From the NCBI GenBank assembly GCA_003487955.1, contig DNNJ01000364.1, forward strand, positions 1 through 15,434: 15,434 nucleotides of DNA, given 5' to 3'. Origin of the DNA: Clostridiales bacterium. Its GTDB lineage: Bacteria > Bacillota > Clostridia > Tissierellales > Sedimentibacteraceae. This document shows, piece by piece, positions 1 through 6,913 of this stretch (its first letter is position 1; each line of letters begins with the position of its first letter). Both the position numbers and the translations under genes were made by a program. Under the pieces are notes generated by a model. It was given only the letters and a program-made list of their open reading frames with translations, ran no database searches and was not told the origin of the DNA.

Positions 1-555
1 GACAGATGTTATACAGACAAATGTTCAATCGGCAGAAGAAATTATGCTCCCGGTCAGCATGGTCAAAATAACAAGAAACTGACTAACTATGGTACTCAGT
101 TAAGAGAAAAACAAAAAGTTAGAAGATATTACGGAGTTTTAGAAGGACAATTTACTGAATATTACAATATTGCAGAAAAAATGTCCGGGAAAACCGGCGA
201 TAATTTGTTGAAATTGTTAGAGCTTAGATTTGACAATGTTATTTACAGATTAGGCTTTGCAAATTCAAGACCTGAAGCAAGACAATTGGTAGTTCACGGT
301 CATTTTACCATAAACGGCAAAAAAGCTGATATCCCGTCAATGATTTTACAAGTCGGCGATGAAATAAAGGTTAAAGATAAAAGCCAAAGTTCCGATAAAT
401 TTAAAATTTTAGCAGAAGCTCACAAAAATACTGCACCCCAATGGCTGCAGGTTGAACCTGAAAGTTTCACAGGTAGAATAATTGCTGAACCTGCTAAAGA
501 AGATATTGAAATACCAATAGAAGAGCATATGATTGTCGAGTTCTACTCCAAGTAA
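1..555 (+). CDS. rpsD: 30S ribosomal protein S4 (5' truncated)
   Basis: S4 is a primary 16S rRNA-binding protein of the small subunit. The frame is open from base 1, so the start lies outside the window and the Met codon at 181 is internal. The first visible residues, [20 protein letters not shown], hold two cysteines spaced C-x4-C, matching the second pair of the four-Cys zinc knuckle in Zn-binding S4. This is therefore probably the C+ form, although the first pair is not in view. The S4 RNA-binding fold follows ([20 protein letters not shown], then [16 protein letters not shown] and the VGDEI turn). The protein ends FYSK at a TAA at 553-555. rpoA begins 52 nt downstream with no terminator between, as in the usual alpha operon. 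Identity is secure. Confidence 0.97.
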   Translation, partial: DRCYTDKCSIGRRNYAPGQHGQNNKKLTNYGTQLREKQKVRRYYGVLEGQFTEYYNIAEKMSGKTGDNLLKLLELRFDNVIYRLGFANSRPEARQLVVHGHFTINGKKADIPSMILQVGDEIKVKDKSQSSDKFKILAEAHKNTAPQWLQVEPESFTGRIIAEPAKEDIEIPIEEHMIVEFYSK

Positions 556-607
556 TAGCATATAAAAATTATTACCCTCGACAAACAAAAAATTAAGGAG
601 GGTTGGG

Positions 608-1555
608 ATGATAGAAATAGAAAAACCAAATATTACTTTAAATGAAAAGAATGAGAATAACACCTATGGTAAAATAGTGGTGGAGCCATTGGAAAGAGGC
701 TATGGGACAACAATCGGGAATTCATTAAGGAGAATACTACTTTCATCGTTACCGGGAGCAGCTGTTACTTCAATAAACATTCAAGGAGTATTGCATGAAT
801 TTTCTACAATACCCGGTGTTCGAGAAGATGTGACAGAAATAATCCTTAACATTAAAAACTTAGCTGCTAAAATGAATGTGCAGGGACCTGTGCAGCTTTT
901 AATAGATGCAAAAGGTCCGAAGACAGTTACGGCAGCAGACATAATTACGGGCGGAGATGTTGAAATAATAAATGAAGACCTGCATATTGCAACTCTTGAA
1001 GAAGGCTCTGAACTCATTATTGAAATGGAAATGGAGCAGGGAAGAGGGTATGTTATAGCAGAAAGAAACAAGAAGGACAGCCAGGCGATTGGAGTTATTC
1101 CTATCGATTCAATTTATACACCTGTAAAAAAGGTAAACTTTACGGTTGAAGATACAAGAGTGGGAAACAGAACGGATTTCGACAAGCTTACTCTTGAGGT
1201 TTGGACTAACGGCACGATAGAGCCTGAAGAAGCAGTTTCTTTAGGTGCCAAAATAATGAATGAACACCTCAACCTATTCATATCATTGACAGAGCATGTA
1301 AATGAAGTGGAAATCATGGTTGAAAAAGAAGAAGATGAAAAAGAAAAAGTTTTGGAAATGACAATAGAGGAGCTTGATTTATCAGTAAGATCTTACAATT
1401 GTCTGAAGAGAGCAGGAATAAATACTGTTGAGGAGCTTACTTACAAGACTGAAGAAGACATGATGAAAGTAAGAAATCTTGGAAAGAAATCTTTGGATGA
1501 AGTATCTAAGAAACTTGAAGAATTAGGATTATCTCTAAGGAAAAATGATAATTAG
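608..1555 (+). CDS. rpoA: DNA-directed RNA polymerase subunit alpha
   Basis: Alpha forms the dimer on which beta and beta' assemble and contacts UP elements and activators. The 315-residue product has the normal length. The N-terminal dimerisation domain shows the [20 protein letters not shown] block (residues about 32-51) and the internal [12 protein letters not shown] segment. An acidic, Lys-rich linker ([10 protein letters not shown]) leads to the C-terminal domain, with [22 protein letters not shown] and the helix-hairpin-helix [12 protein letters not shown]. An AAGGAGG site at 595-601 sets the ATG at 608. It lies between rpsD and rplQ, 18 nt before the latter, so it is co-transcribed with them. 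Nothing is unusual in the sequence. Confidence 0.98.
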   Translation: MIEIEKPNITLNEKNENNTYGKIVVEPLERGYGTTIGNSLRRILLSSLPGAAVTSINIQGVLHEFSTIPGVREDVTEIILNIKNLAAKMNVQGPVQLLIDAKGPKTVTAADIITGGDVEIINEDLHIATLEEGSELIIEMEMEQGRGYVIAERNKKDSQAIGVIPIDSIYTPVKKVNFTVEDTRVGNRTDFDKLTLEVWTNGTIEPEEAVSLGAKIMNEHLNLFISLTEHVNEVEIMVEKEEDEKEKVLEMTIEELDLSVRSYNCLKRAGINTVEELTYKTEEDMMKVRNLGKKSLDEVSKKLEELGLSLRKNDN

Positions 1556-1573
1556 CTTTAAAAGGAGGACTAA

Positions 1574-1918
1574 ATGGGTAGTCACAGAAAGCTTGGGGTT
1601 AAATCTGACCATAGAGTGGCAATGCTTCGAAATATGACTGCTGACCTTATTACTCATGGCAGAATAAGAACAACAGTTACAAGAGCTAAAGAGCTTAGAA
1701 GAGTTGCAGAAAGAACTATCACTCTCGGAAAAAGAGGAGACCTGCATGCAAGACGTCAGGCGTTAGCTTATTTATACGACAAAGATGCAGTATATAAGCT
1801 ATTCGAAGAAGTTGCTCCTAAATACAAGGATAGAAACGGTGGTTACACCAGAATTCTAAGAATTGGACCTAGAAGAGGCGATGGAGCAGAAATGGCGATA
1901 ATCGAATTAGTAGAATAG
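1574..1918 (+). CDS. rplQ: 50S ribosomal protein L17
   Basis: L17 is a large-subunit protein near the peptide exit tunnel. The 114-residue product opens with the family signature [20 protein letters not shown] and carries [20 protein letters not shown]. It ends with [20 protein letters not shown], the normal short bacterial form. A GGAGG site at 1563-1567 precedes the ATG by 6 nt. It is the last gene of the alpha operon here. A strong palindrome beginning 17 nt after its stop (1935-1980) probably ends transcription. In many Firmicutes the next gene is ecfA1, but here an agr locus of about 3.1 kb intervenes. Confidence 0.97.
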   Translation: MGSHRKLGVKSDHRVAMLRNMTADLITHGRIRTTVTRAKELRRVAERTITLGKRGDLHARRQALAYLYDKDAVYKLFEEVAPKYKDRNGGYTRILRIGPRRGDGAEMAIIELVE

Positions 1919-1934
1919 TCATTGATATGAATAT

Positions 1935-1980
1935 TAGGGACGATTCATTTTGTTCTTGCGAACAAAATGAACCGTCCCTA
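1935..1980. repeat. GGGACG-family palindrome, copy 1 (likely also terminator)
   Basis: This is an inverted repeat with two 21-nt arms (1935-1955 and 1960-1980) and the loop TTGC. Only one position in the arms fails to pair (A1943 with C1972). The arm begins TAGGGACG and runs into a TTCATTTTGTTC segment. It is followed by a short T-run (TAAATTTTTG), so it could work as an intrinsic terminator for the rplQ operon. A second copy with the same GGGACGGTTC core and the same loop position lies at 5004-5051. The motif resembles short GGGACGGTTC palindromes dispersed in many clostridial genomes and sometimes linked to REP-associated (RAYT/Y1) transposases. That link is recalled knowledge, and no transposase is visible here. 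Confidence 0.85.
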
Positions 1981-2006
1981 AATTTTTGTGAACATGTAAA
2001 TATACA

Positions 2007-2035
2007 TTGAAATAATTGTATTTTTATGGTAATAT
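2007..2035 (+). promoter_or_regulatory. Promoter of agrAC
   Basis: TTGAAA at 2007-2012 is followed after exactly 17 bp by TAATAT at 2030-2035. A TG at 2027-2028 also gives an extended -10. The predicted start is about 2042, giving a leader of about 40 nt before the ATG at 2083. The heptamer CATGTAA occurs at 1993-1999, upstream of the -35, and again at 2039-2045, around the predicted start. This could be a pair of regulator half-sites. Confidence 0.75.
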
Positions 2036-2055
2036 GAGCATGTAATTACATTTCA

Positions 2056-2070
2056 ATTACACAGTGTAAT
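2056..2070. promoter_or_regulatory. Perfect 15-bp palindrome in the agrA leader
   Basis: ATTACAC-A-GTGTAAT is a perfect inverted repeat with a 1-bp centre. It ends directly before the AAGGTG ribosome site at 2071-2076. The 10-bp self-complementary TGTAATTACA at 2041-2050 lies just upstream. The position, just downstream of the predicted start and against the ribosome site, suits a repressor operator. The binding protein is unknown. Confidence 0.45.
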
Positions 2071-2082
2071 AAGGTGAAAAAT

Positions 2083-2802
2083 ATGGTTAATATTGCCGTT
2101 TGTGATGATTCTGAAGAATATGTTGAAATAGTCAAGGAATTAATAAAGGTCATAATGGTGAAAAACAATACAGCCTGTAATATAGATACTTTCATTTCAG
2201 GTTTATCTTTGGTGCAAGCGTGTAAAAAGAAAACGTTTGATATCATATTTCTTGATATGGAAATGCCTGAAACGGACGGTATAAAAACAGGCCTTTTAAT
2301 CAGGGAGCTTAGTAATAAACCTATAATTTATTACTTAACATCACATAAAGAATATGCTTATGAATCATATCAGGTTAAAGCTAAGAATTATTTGCTGAAG
2401 CCGATTCAAAGTGATGTATTAGAGAAGGAATTGATGGAATGTATAAAAGAATTGAATATACCTATTGAATTTCTTGATGTAAAAGATATAACCGGTATAA
2501 TTCACCGCATTTCTCTAAACGATATAACACATATACTAAGGAAAAAAGATGATAGAAAGCTGCATATATATACTCTAAATAAAGAAGAAATAATAATAGT
2601 TCAAACTCTTAGAAGCATAGAAGACAGTCTATCTTCCATCAGTTTTTTTAAAAGATCCGGTAAATCCTGCCTTGTAAATTTGAATAATATACGTGCAATA
2701 CAAAAGAATATAATTTATTTTACAAATAATGAGACAGAAGAAGCCAGCAGACGATGCCTTTCAGATTTAGTTAATTTATTCAAAAAAATAAACAAGAGGT
2801 GA
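2083..2802 (+). CDS. agrA: AgrA-type LytTR response regulator
   Basis: This is the response regulator of a peptide quorum-sensing pair: the kinase phosphorylates it and it binds DNA through a LytTR domain. Counting from the ATG at 2083, the receiver domain (about 1-120) has the acidic pair D8-D9, the phospho-acceptor D58 in IIFLDMEMPETDG, T86 and the K106-P107 switch pair. The LytTR domain (about 135-235) contains ISLNDITHILRKKDDRKLHIYT, FFKRSGKSCLVNLNNI and a C-terminal IYFTNNE strand. At 239 residues it has the size of AgrA. A GTG at 2074 would add three residues, but it overlaps the AAGGTG ribosome site (2071-2076), which is spaced 6 nt from the ATG at 2083, so the later start is preferred. 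The gene ends 4 nt before agrC. Close linkage to agrC, agrD and agrB gives the Agr assignment. Confidence 0.9.
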   Translation: MVNIAVCDDSEEYVEIVKELIKVIMVKNNTACNIDTFISGLSLVQACKKKTFDIIFLDMEMPETDGIKTGLLIRELSNKPIIYYLTSHKEYAYESYQVKAKNYLLKPIQSDVLEKELMECIKELNIPIEFLDVKDITGIIHRISLNDITHILRKKDDRKLHIYTLNKEEIIIVQTLRSIEDSLSSISFFKRSGKSCLVNLNNIRAIQKNIIYFTNNETEEASRRCLSDLVNLFKKINKR

Positions 2803-2806
2803 TAGA

Positions 2807-4150
2807 GTGGATACATGGATTTTAATTGAGGCTTTTATTAATTTTCTTCAAAATTATATTATTTATAAGGTCACGGGACTGTTTTACGACAGAAGGTTAT
2901 CGTTTAAATTTAATGTTGAAATTGTAATAATTATAATGACCTTAATGCTTACCGGATTGAATTATTATTCCCAAATACATTCAAATCCTCTATTGTATTT
3001 TGCTTACTGTTTATTAATGCTCATAACAGCAGCAATAATATTTAAAGGCAATATTATTTCAAAGGCTGTAATAATATTTTCGCTTATAGTAGTTACGGGA
3101 ATCCTTGAATTGCTGGCAGCAGTCTTGATTACAATTTTAGGAGGTTTTGATTTAAACACTATTCAAGAGCAAAACAATGTCAGACTTGAAGTGATGATAA
3201 TATCCCAAACACTTTATGTATATTTTTATATGTTAATGAGAAAAAAGTTTGCTAAGGATAAAATAAGCTTTATTAATAATAAATACAATATCCTTGTAGG
3301 CACAATATTAATCTTGACTGTGATAATTATGATTATTCTTGCATGGATGTATGGAAATATTGATGTTACCAATGAAAGTATAGGTAAAACCTTATTGATA
3401 CTGACACTGTGCGTTTCATTATTGTCTATTATTTCTATAACCTTAATAAACCAGGTTCTAAAAGATATGGAAGAAAAACATAAAAACGAAATGGAGCTTC
3501 AGCAAATCAAATTAGAAAGAGCTTATTTAACGGATGTAAATGCTGCCTTGGAGGAAATCAGAATTTTGAGACATGATATGCGCGGAGAGTTAGCATTAAT
3601 ACACGGTTACAATGAATTAAACAAAAAGGATAAAATCAGAGCACATATTGAAAAGAGGCTTCATGAAATGGATGTACAGCTTATTCCTCAAATAGACAGC
3701 GAGAATATTATAACTTCATTCTTAAATTTCAAAATAAAGGAAGCAGAGTCCAAGAATATAAATGTTGACTTAACAAGCAAAATAAACGATGAAGAAATAT
3801 ACATCGATAAGGGAGATATTTGCAGGGTTATAAACAATATAATGAACAATGCAATTGAAGCATTACAAGATTGCGATACAAAAAGTATGAAGCTGTTTAT
3901 TGGAATAGCGGGAGGCTATTTAATTATAAAATCAGAAAATCCTTATAAGGGCAGCTTATTAACTGAAGGCAAAAAAATTATTACAATTAAAAAGGATAAA
4001 GCAAAACATGGCTACGGCTTAAAAAGTATTAACAATATAGCTGAAAGGTATAATGGTTTTATGAGTATATTGTACGAGGATAATAAATTTAAGATAGATG
4101 TAGAAATGTTAAACATTGGAGTGTATAAAAATGCAGCTGCTGAATGGTAA
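2807..4150 (+). CDS. agrC: AgrC-type sensor histidine kinase
   Basis: This is a membrane kinase expected to sense the cyclic peptide made from AgrD and to phosphorylate the upstream-encoded regulator. The 447-residue product starts at a GTG (2807), 7 nt after the GAGG of an AGAGGTGAT site. Residues about 1-215 hold six or so hydrophobic segments, for example IVIIIMTLMLTGL, AVIIFSLIVVTGILELLAAV and ILVGTILILTVIIMIILAWM. A charged coiled stretch (KDMEEKHKNEMELQQIKLER) leads to the dimerisation helix with phospho-acceptor H256 in ILRHDMRGELALIHGY. The GHKL ATPase domain shows the N box NNIMNNAIEAL (343-353) and the G box HGYGLKSI (401-408). This AgrC/HPK10 layout, a polytopic sensor with an HDxxxxL-type helix and an Spo0B-like ATPase, fits the neighbours. 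It is co-transcribed with agrA. Confidence 0.88.
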   Translation: MDTWILIEAFINFLQNYIIYKVTGLFYDRRLSFKFNVEIVIIIMTLMLTGLNYYSQIHSNPLLYFAYCLLMLITAAIIFKGNIISKAVIIFSLIVVTGILELLAAVLITILGGFDLNTIQEQNNVRLEVMIISQTLYVYFYMLMRKKFAKDKISFINNKYNILVGTILILTVIIMIILAWMYGNIDVTNESIGKTLLILTLCVSLLSIISITLINQVLKDMEEKHKNEMELQQIKLERAYLTDVNAALEEIRILRHDMRGELALIHGYNELNKKDKIRAHIEKRLHEMDVQLIPQIDSENIITSFLNFKIKEAESKNINVDLTSKINDEEIYIDKGDICRVINNIMNNAIEALQDCDTKSMKLFIGIAGGYLIIKSENPYKGSLLTEGKKIITIKKDKAKHGYGLKSINNIAERYNGFMSILYEDNKFKIDVEMLNIGVYKNAAAEW

Positions 4151-4174
4151 AATACAACACAGCACTCCGTTTTT
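4118..4174 (+). terminator. Possible weak terminator at the end of agrC
   Basis: GGAGTG at 4118-4123 can pair with CACTCC at 4163-4168, followed by G and five T (4170-4174). The loop is long and contains the self-complementary GCAGCTGC. ATAAAAA (4125-4131) could instead pair with TTTTTAT (4170-4176), which would hide the T-run. The loop is large and the call is weak. It would partly separate agrAC from agrDB. Confidence 0.3.
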
Positions 4175-4200
4175 ATGGCAATTATGTTCGAGAAATTTAC

Positions 4201-4233
4201 CGGTTGAGCAATAAAAACAACCGAATAAGCAAT
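4201..4233. promoter_or_regulatory. Candidate AgrA operator upstream of agrDB
   Basis: CGGTTG (4201-4206) and CAACCG (4218-4223) form a perfect inverted repeat with an 11-bp gap. AGCAAT occurs at 4207-4212 and again at 4228-4233, 21 bp apart, which is two helical turns. The block ends 14 bp upstream of the -35 box at 4248. LytTR regulators usually bind paired 9-bp sites with a GTT core just upstream of a weak -35, so the position fits AgrA. The half-sites are not a clean match to the usual LytTR consensus, and their arrangement is inverted rather than direct. Confidence 0.45.
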
Positions 4234-4247
4234 TTATGGAAAAAATG

Positions 4248-4276
4248 TTGAAGTTTGTCACTTTTTATCTTATTAT
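4248..4276 (+). promoter_or_regulatory. Promoter of agrDB
   Basis: TTGAAG at 4248-4253 is followed after 17 bp by TATTAT at 4271-4276, placing transcription start near 4283, about 20 nt before the agrD ATG. The -35 matches consensus at four of six positions, as expected for an activated promoter. It gives agrDB a transcription unit separate from agrAC, so pheromone production could be autoinduced independently of the sensing genes. Confidence 0.65.
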
Positions 4277-4303
4277 CTTATTAATAGGAAAGGGGGATTT
4301 AAA

Positions 4304-4438
4304 ATGAAGAAACATTTATCATTATTATCATGTATTTCAATGCTTTTGGTAACAACAGCTCAAGCATCTATGGGAATAACATGCATACTATTTATTAATC
4401 AACCAAAAGTGCCTCAATGCCTGCTGGAAAATGATTAA
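4304..4438 (+). CDS. agrD: AgrD-type cyclic autoinducing peptide precursor
   Basis: This 44-codon gene encodes the quorum-sensing pheromone precursor. A GGGGG ribosome site (4292-4296) lies 7 nt before the ATG at 4304, and TAA is at 4436-4438. Residues 1-23 form a basic then hydrophobic N-terminal helix (MKKHLSLLSCISMLLVTTAQ). The signal region is GITCILFI, and the C-terminal recognition tail is NQPKVPQCLLEND with P34 and P37. It aligns with the clostridial AgrD pattern, for example the A-C-L-W-F-T-H-Q-P-E-E-P core of the Clostridium perfringens protein. By that alignment C27 forms a thiolactone with the carboxyl of I31, giving a five-residue CILFI ring with a tail of unknown length. The ring boundaries are inferred. 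C10 in the leader and C39 in the tail are additional cysteines. The stop codon overlaps the start of agrB by 8 nt. Confidence 0.9.
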   Translation: MKKHLSLLSCISMLLVTTAQASMGITCILFINQPKVPQCLLEND

Positions 4439-4991
4439 TAAATTCTCAGCAAAATTGTCTGAAGAATTGAGCCTAAGCCTCAATTCTTCAGACAATGAAA
4501 AAGAAATATACGCATACAGCATTGAAGTACTGATATCTTTATTAATAAATCTCATTATCCTTTCCATAACGGCATATTTTTTTAAAAAACCGGCTGAGCT
4601 CATTGTATTCATTATATTTTTTTCAATTCTCAGAAGTTATGCCGGAGGGTATCATGCCAAGACTCATATAGAGTGTATATCCTTATCATTGTTCTTATTT
4701 GTAATATCAGCCTTAAGCAGTACTTATTTAATAGAGTTCGGAAAAGTAATATTATCTTTTGGAATTTTGTTTTCAATAATAATGGTATTTGTCTTTGCTC
4801 CATCTGAATCTGAAAATAAACCTTTAAGCAAAAAAAGGTACAAGAAGTATAGAACGCTCAGCAGGATAATAGTAATAGCATTATCTGTGACAGCAATTTG
4901 TTTGTACTTCACTAAAGAAACTACCGGGCATTTATATATAACTGCAGTAGCGGCAATGTCTTTTGAGTCACTAAGCCTATTGAAACATTAA
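4431..4991 (+). CDS. agrB: AgrB-type accessory gene regulator protease
   Basis: AgrB is the membrane cysteine endopeptidase that removes the AgrD C-terminal tail and helps form the thiolactone. The 186-residue product contains the signature RSYAGGYHAKTHIEC with H75 and C82, a spacing of seven that equals H77/C84 of the Staphylococcus aureus enzyme. An amphipathic N-terminal stretch (about 1-30) precedes hydrophobic segments around 33-50 (LISLLINLIILSITAYFF), 54-66, 83-100, 104-123, 139-155 and 160-175. The basic KPLSKKRYKKYR segment (about 128-139) is also typical. The ATG at 4431 lies within the last codons of agrD (overlap ATGATTAA) and has only a weak GGA upstream, so translation is probably coupled to agrD. 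Codons 8-22 fall in a perfect 18-bp inverted repeat (4454-4496). Confidence 0.93.
   Translation: MINKFSAKLSEELSLSLNSSDNEKEIYAYSIEVLISLLINLIILSITAYFFKKPAELIVFIIFFSILRSYAGGYHAKTHIECISLSLFLFVISALSSTYLIEFGKVILSFGILFSIIMVFVFAPSESENKPLSKKRYKKYRTLSRIIVIALSVTAICLYFTKETTGHLYITAVAAMSFESLSLLKH
4454..4496. repeat. Perfect 18-bp inverted repeat inside agrB
   Basis: The arm ATTGTCTGAAGAATTGAG (4454-4471) has its exact reverse complement at 4479-4496, separated by 7 nt. In mRNA it would form a very stable stem starting 15 nt after the agrD stop codon. It encodes the N-terminal Leu/Ser/Glu/Asn-rich part of AgrB without breaking the frame. No T-run follows, so it is not a standard terminator. It could slow ribosomes, protect the agrD message or mark a processing site. 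Confidence 0.9.
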
Positions 4992-5003
4992 ATATTGAGG
5001 ATA

Positions 5004-5051
5004 TTTGGGACGGTTCTTTTTGTTCTTGAGAATAAAAATTACCGTCCCAAA
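5004..5051. repeat. GGGACG-family palindrome, copy 2
   Basis: Arms at 5004-5025 and 5030-5051 are separated by TTGA. The stem pairs at 20 of 22 positions if one G-T wobble is allowed; the mismatches are T5015 and C5016 against T5040 and T5039. The core TTTGGGACGGT and the following TTTTTGTTCTTG match copy 1 at 1935-1980. It begins 12 nt after agrB and may serve as its terminator. The two copies together bracket the agr cassette. Confidence 0.82.
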
Positions 5052-5072
5052 ATTTATGCTCATCTTTTAAAA

Positions 5073-5165
5073 CCCGAGATCCTTCGTTATACTCAGGATG
5101 ACAACCCGTTGGGTGCGAACAGTAACTTGCTATTCACCGTCAGTATATAGCGTAAAATTTACTGT
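5073..5165. repeat. Repeat mosaic upstream of ecfA1
   Basis: GAGATCCTTCG, a short spacer, then CTCAGGATGACAA (about 5075-5104) matches a widespread intergenic repeat type recalled from clostridial and other genomes. It is followed by the small hairpin ACCC-GTT-GGGT (about 5104-5114). Next is a nested imperfect palindrome: ACAGTAA (5119-5125) pairs with TTACTGT (5159-5165), and inside it GCTAT (5129-5133) pairs with ATAGC (5147-5151). No coding capacity is seen. With the GGGACG palindrome next door, at least three repeat types lie in 160 bp. Confidence 0.5.
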
Positions 5166-5193
5166 TGTAAAATAATGTGAATGATGATATTAT
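5165..5193 (+). promoter_or_regulatory. Promoter of the ecfA1-ecfA2-ecfT-truA operon
   Basis: TTGTAA at 5165-5170 is followed after 17 bp by TATTAT at 5188-5193, with a TG at 5185-5186 giving an extended -10. The predicted start is near 5200, about 38 nt before the ecfA1 ATG. A private promoter is expected here because the palindrome and the agr locus separate this operon from the alpha operon. Confidence 0.65.
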
Positions 5194-5237
5194 TCTTATG
5201 CGGCTTTAACCGTTAAAATTTAAATAACAGGTGTAGA

Positions 5238-6062
5238 ATGAACGAATACATAATTAAAATTGATAATGTGAAATATAAATATGAAAAAAACTCCGATTAT
5301 GCTGTTAACGGAATTTCACTTAATATTAAAAACGGAGAGTTTACTGCAATTATCGGTCACAATGGCTCAGGAAAATCCACTTTAGCAAAACTAATCAATT
5401 CAATTTTACTTCCCACAGGAGGAAAGATTTTCGTTAAAGGAATGGATACCTCCGACGACTCTAAGCTTTGGGACATAAGACAGACTGCAGGCATGGTGTT
5501 TCAAAATCCGGATAATCAGTTAGTGGCAACCATTGTTGAGGAAGACATTGCTTTCGGTCCTGAAAATTTAGGTGTTGAACCGGCTGAAATAAGAAAAAGG
5601 GTTGATGATGCTTTAAATACCGTAGGTATGTATGAATTCAGAAAAAGACCGCCCCATTTATTATCCGGCGGACAAAAACAAAGAATAGCAATAGCAGGCA
5701 TATTGGCTTTAAATTCCGACTGCATAATTTTGGATGAGCCTACTGCAATGTTAGACCCTTCCGGCAGGAGAGAAGTTATGGAAACATTAAAAAAGTTGAA
5801 TGCTGAAGGGAAGACAATACTTCTTATCACACACTATATGGATGAAGCTGTTCAAGCAGATAGAGTAATAATCATGGATAAGGGGAATATTAAATTGGAC
5901 GGGACACCTAAGGAAGTATTCAGAAATATTGATGAAATTAAAAAATACGGTTTGGATGTTCCACAGGTAACGGAGCTGTCACAGGAACTTATTAAGGAAG
6001 GAATGAAACTACCTCCTGATATAATAAATGTAAAGGAATTGGTGGACATATTATGTCAATAA
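5238..6062 (+). CDS. ecfA1: ECF transporter ATP-binding subunit EcfA1
   Basis: This is the first of the paired ATPases that power energy-coupling-factor importers of vitamins and metal ions. The 274-residue ABC protein has Walker [10 protein letters not shown] (40-48), the Q-loop VFQNPDNQ with Q89, the signature LSGGQ (142-146), Walker B IILDEP with D166-E167, and the switch histidine in [10 protein letters not shown]. An AGGTG site at 5229-5233 lies 4 nt before the ATG, a short spacing. The gene overlaps ecfA2 by 10 nt. With ecfT it forms a group II ECF module shared by several S-components encoded elsewhere, as none is in the window. The older name cbiO implies cobalt transport, for which there is no evidence here. 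Confidence 0.95.
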   Translation: MNEYIIKIDNVKYKYEKNSDYAVNGISLNIKNGEFTAIIGHNGSGKSTLAKLINSILLPTGGKIFVKGMDTSDDSKLWDIRQTAGMVFQNPDNQLVATIVEEDIAFGPENLGVEPAEIRKRVDDALNTVGMYEFRKRPPHLLSGGQKQRIAIAGILALNSDCIILDEPTAMLDPSGRREVMETLKKLNAEGKTILLITHYMDEAVQADRVIIMDKGNIKLDGTPKEVFRNIDEIKKYGLDVPQVTELSQELIKEGMKLPPDIINVKELVDILCQ

Positions 6063-6913
6063 GAACAGAAAACATTAAATATGTATACAGTGAAGGTACT
6101 CCGTTCAGAACCTTGGCATTGGACGATGTGAACGTTACAATCGAGAAAGGTGAATTTGTGGGAATAATAGGTCACACCGGCTCCGGTAAGTCAACATTGA
6201 TACAGCTTTTTAACGGTCTTGAACCTCCTACGGAAGGAAAGGTTGAAGTTGACGGCACTATAGTGGGTGAAGACAAGAAAAAACTGAAGTTAATACGTCA
6301 AACAGTAGGTTTGGTATTTCAATATCCTGAATACCAGCTTTTTGAAGAAACAGTTGCAAAAGATGTTGCTTTTGGGCCTTTGAATTTAAATCTTTCTCAG
6401 AAAGAAATTGATTTTAGAGTTAAAGAAGCATTGGAATTAGTTGGTTTTAATTATAAGAAAATAAAAGATGCATCTCCCTTTGAACTGTCGGGAGGTCAAA
6501 AAAGAAGAGTTGCAATTGCCGGCGTACTTGCAATGAAACCGGATTACCTTATTTTAGATGAGCCTACGGCAGGCCTCGACCCTGCAGGCAGGAATGAAAT
6601 ATTCCATCAAATAAGGAAATTGCATGAGGAGTCTAATTTTACCGTTGTATTGGTATCACACAGTATGGAGGATATTGCAAAATTAGTAGACAGAGTTATA
6701 GTGTTATCCAAGGGGAAAATACATATGCAAGGCTGCCCAAAGGAAATATATTCGCAAGCTGAAGAATTGGAAAAAATCGGTCTTGGTATTCCTCAGATAG
6801 CTTCTATTGTCAGAGAACTTAAGATTAGAGGATTCAATATTAGACAGGACATACTCACAATTGAAGAAGCAAAAGAAGAAATATTAAAGGAAGTGAGGAG
6901 AAGAAATGTTTAA
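6053..6913 (+). CDS. ecfA2: ECF transporter ATP-binding subunit EcfA2
   Basis: This is the second ATPase of the ECF module and forms a heterodimer with EcfA1 at the membrane. The 286-residue product has Walker [10 protein letters not shown] (40-48), the Q-loop motif [17 protein letters not shown], the signature LSGGQ (145-149), Walker B LILDEP with D169-E170, and the switch histidine in LVSHSMEDI. The C-terminal extension [16 protein letters not shown] is typical of EcfA rather than other ABC proteins. The ATG lies 10 nt inside ecfA1 after a GGTGG site, and the 3' end overlaps ecfT by 8 nt. The chain of overlaps argues for coupled translation and balanced subunit supply. Confidence 0.95.
   Translation: MSIRTENIKYVYSEGTPFRTLALDDVNVTIEKGEFVGIIGHTGSGKSTLIQLFNGLEPPTEGKVEVDGTIVGEDKKKLKLIRQTVGLVFQYPEYQLFEETVAKDVAFGPLNLNLSQKEIDFRVKEALELVGFNYKKIKDASPFELSGGQKRRVAIAGVLAMKPDYLILDEPTAGLDPAGRNEIFHQIRKLHEESNFTVVLVSHSMEDIAKLVDRVIVLSKGKIHMQGCPKEIYSQAEELEKIGLGIPQIASIVRELKIRGFNIRQDILTIEEAKEEILKEVRRRNV

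Noticed and set aside
2074..2082. GTG at 2074 as the agrA start
   Set aside because: It lies inside the AAGGTG ribosome site that is correctly spaced for the ATG at 2083, so it would have no site of its own.
4388..4612. A minus-strand frame opposite agrD/agrB with an N-terminus-like ELRLRLNSSDN segment resembling AgrB
   Set aside because: The similarity to AgrB arises because the frame crosses the 18-bp inverted repeat, which reads nearly the same on both strands. agrB has the catalytic motif and this frame does not.
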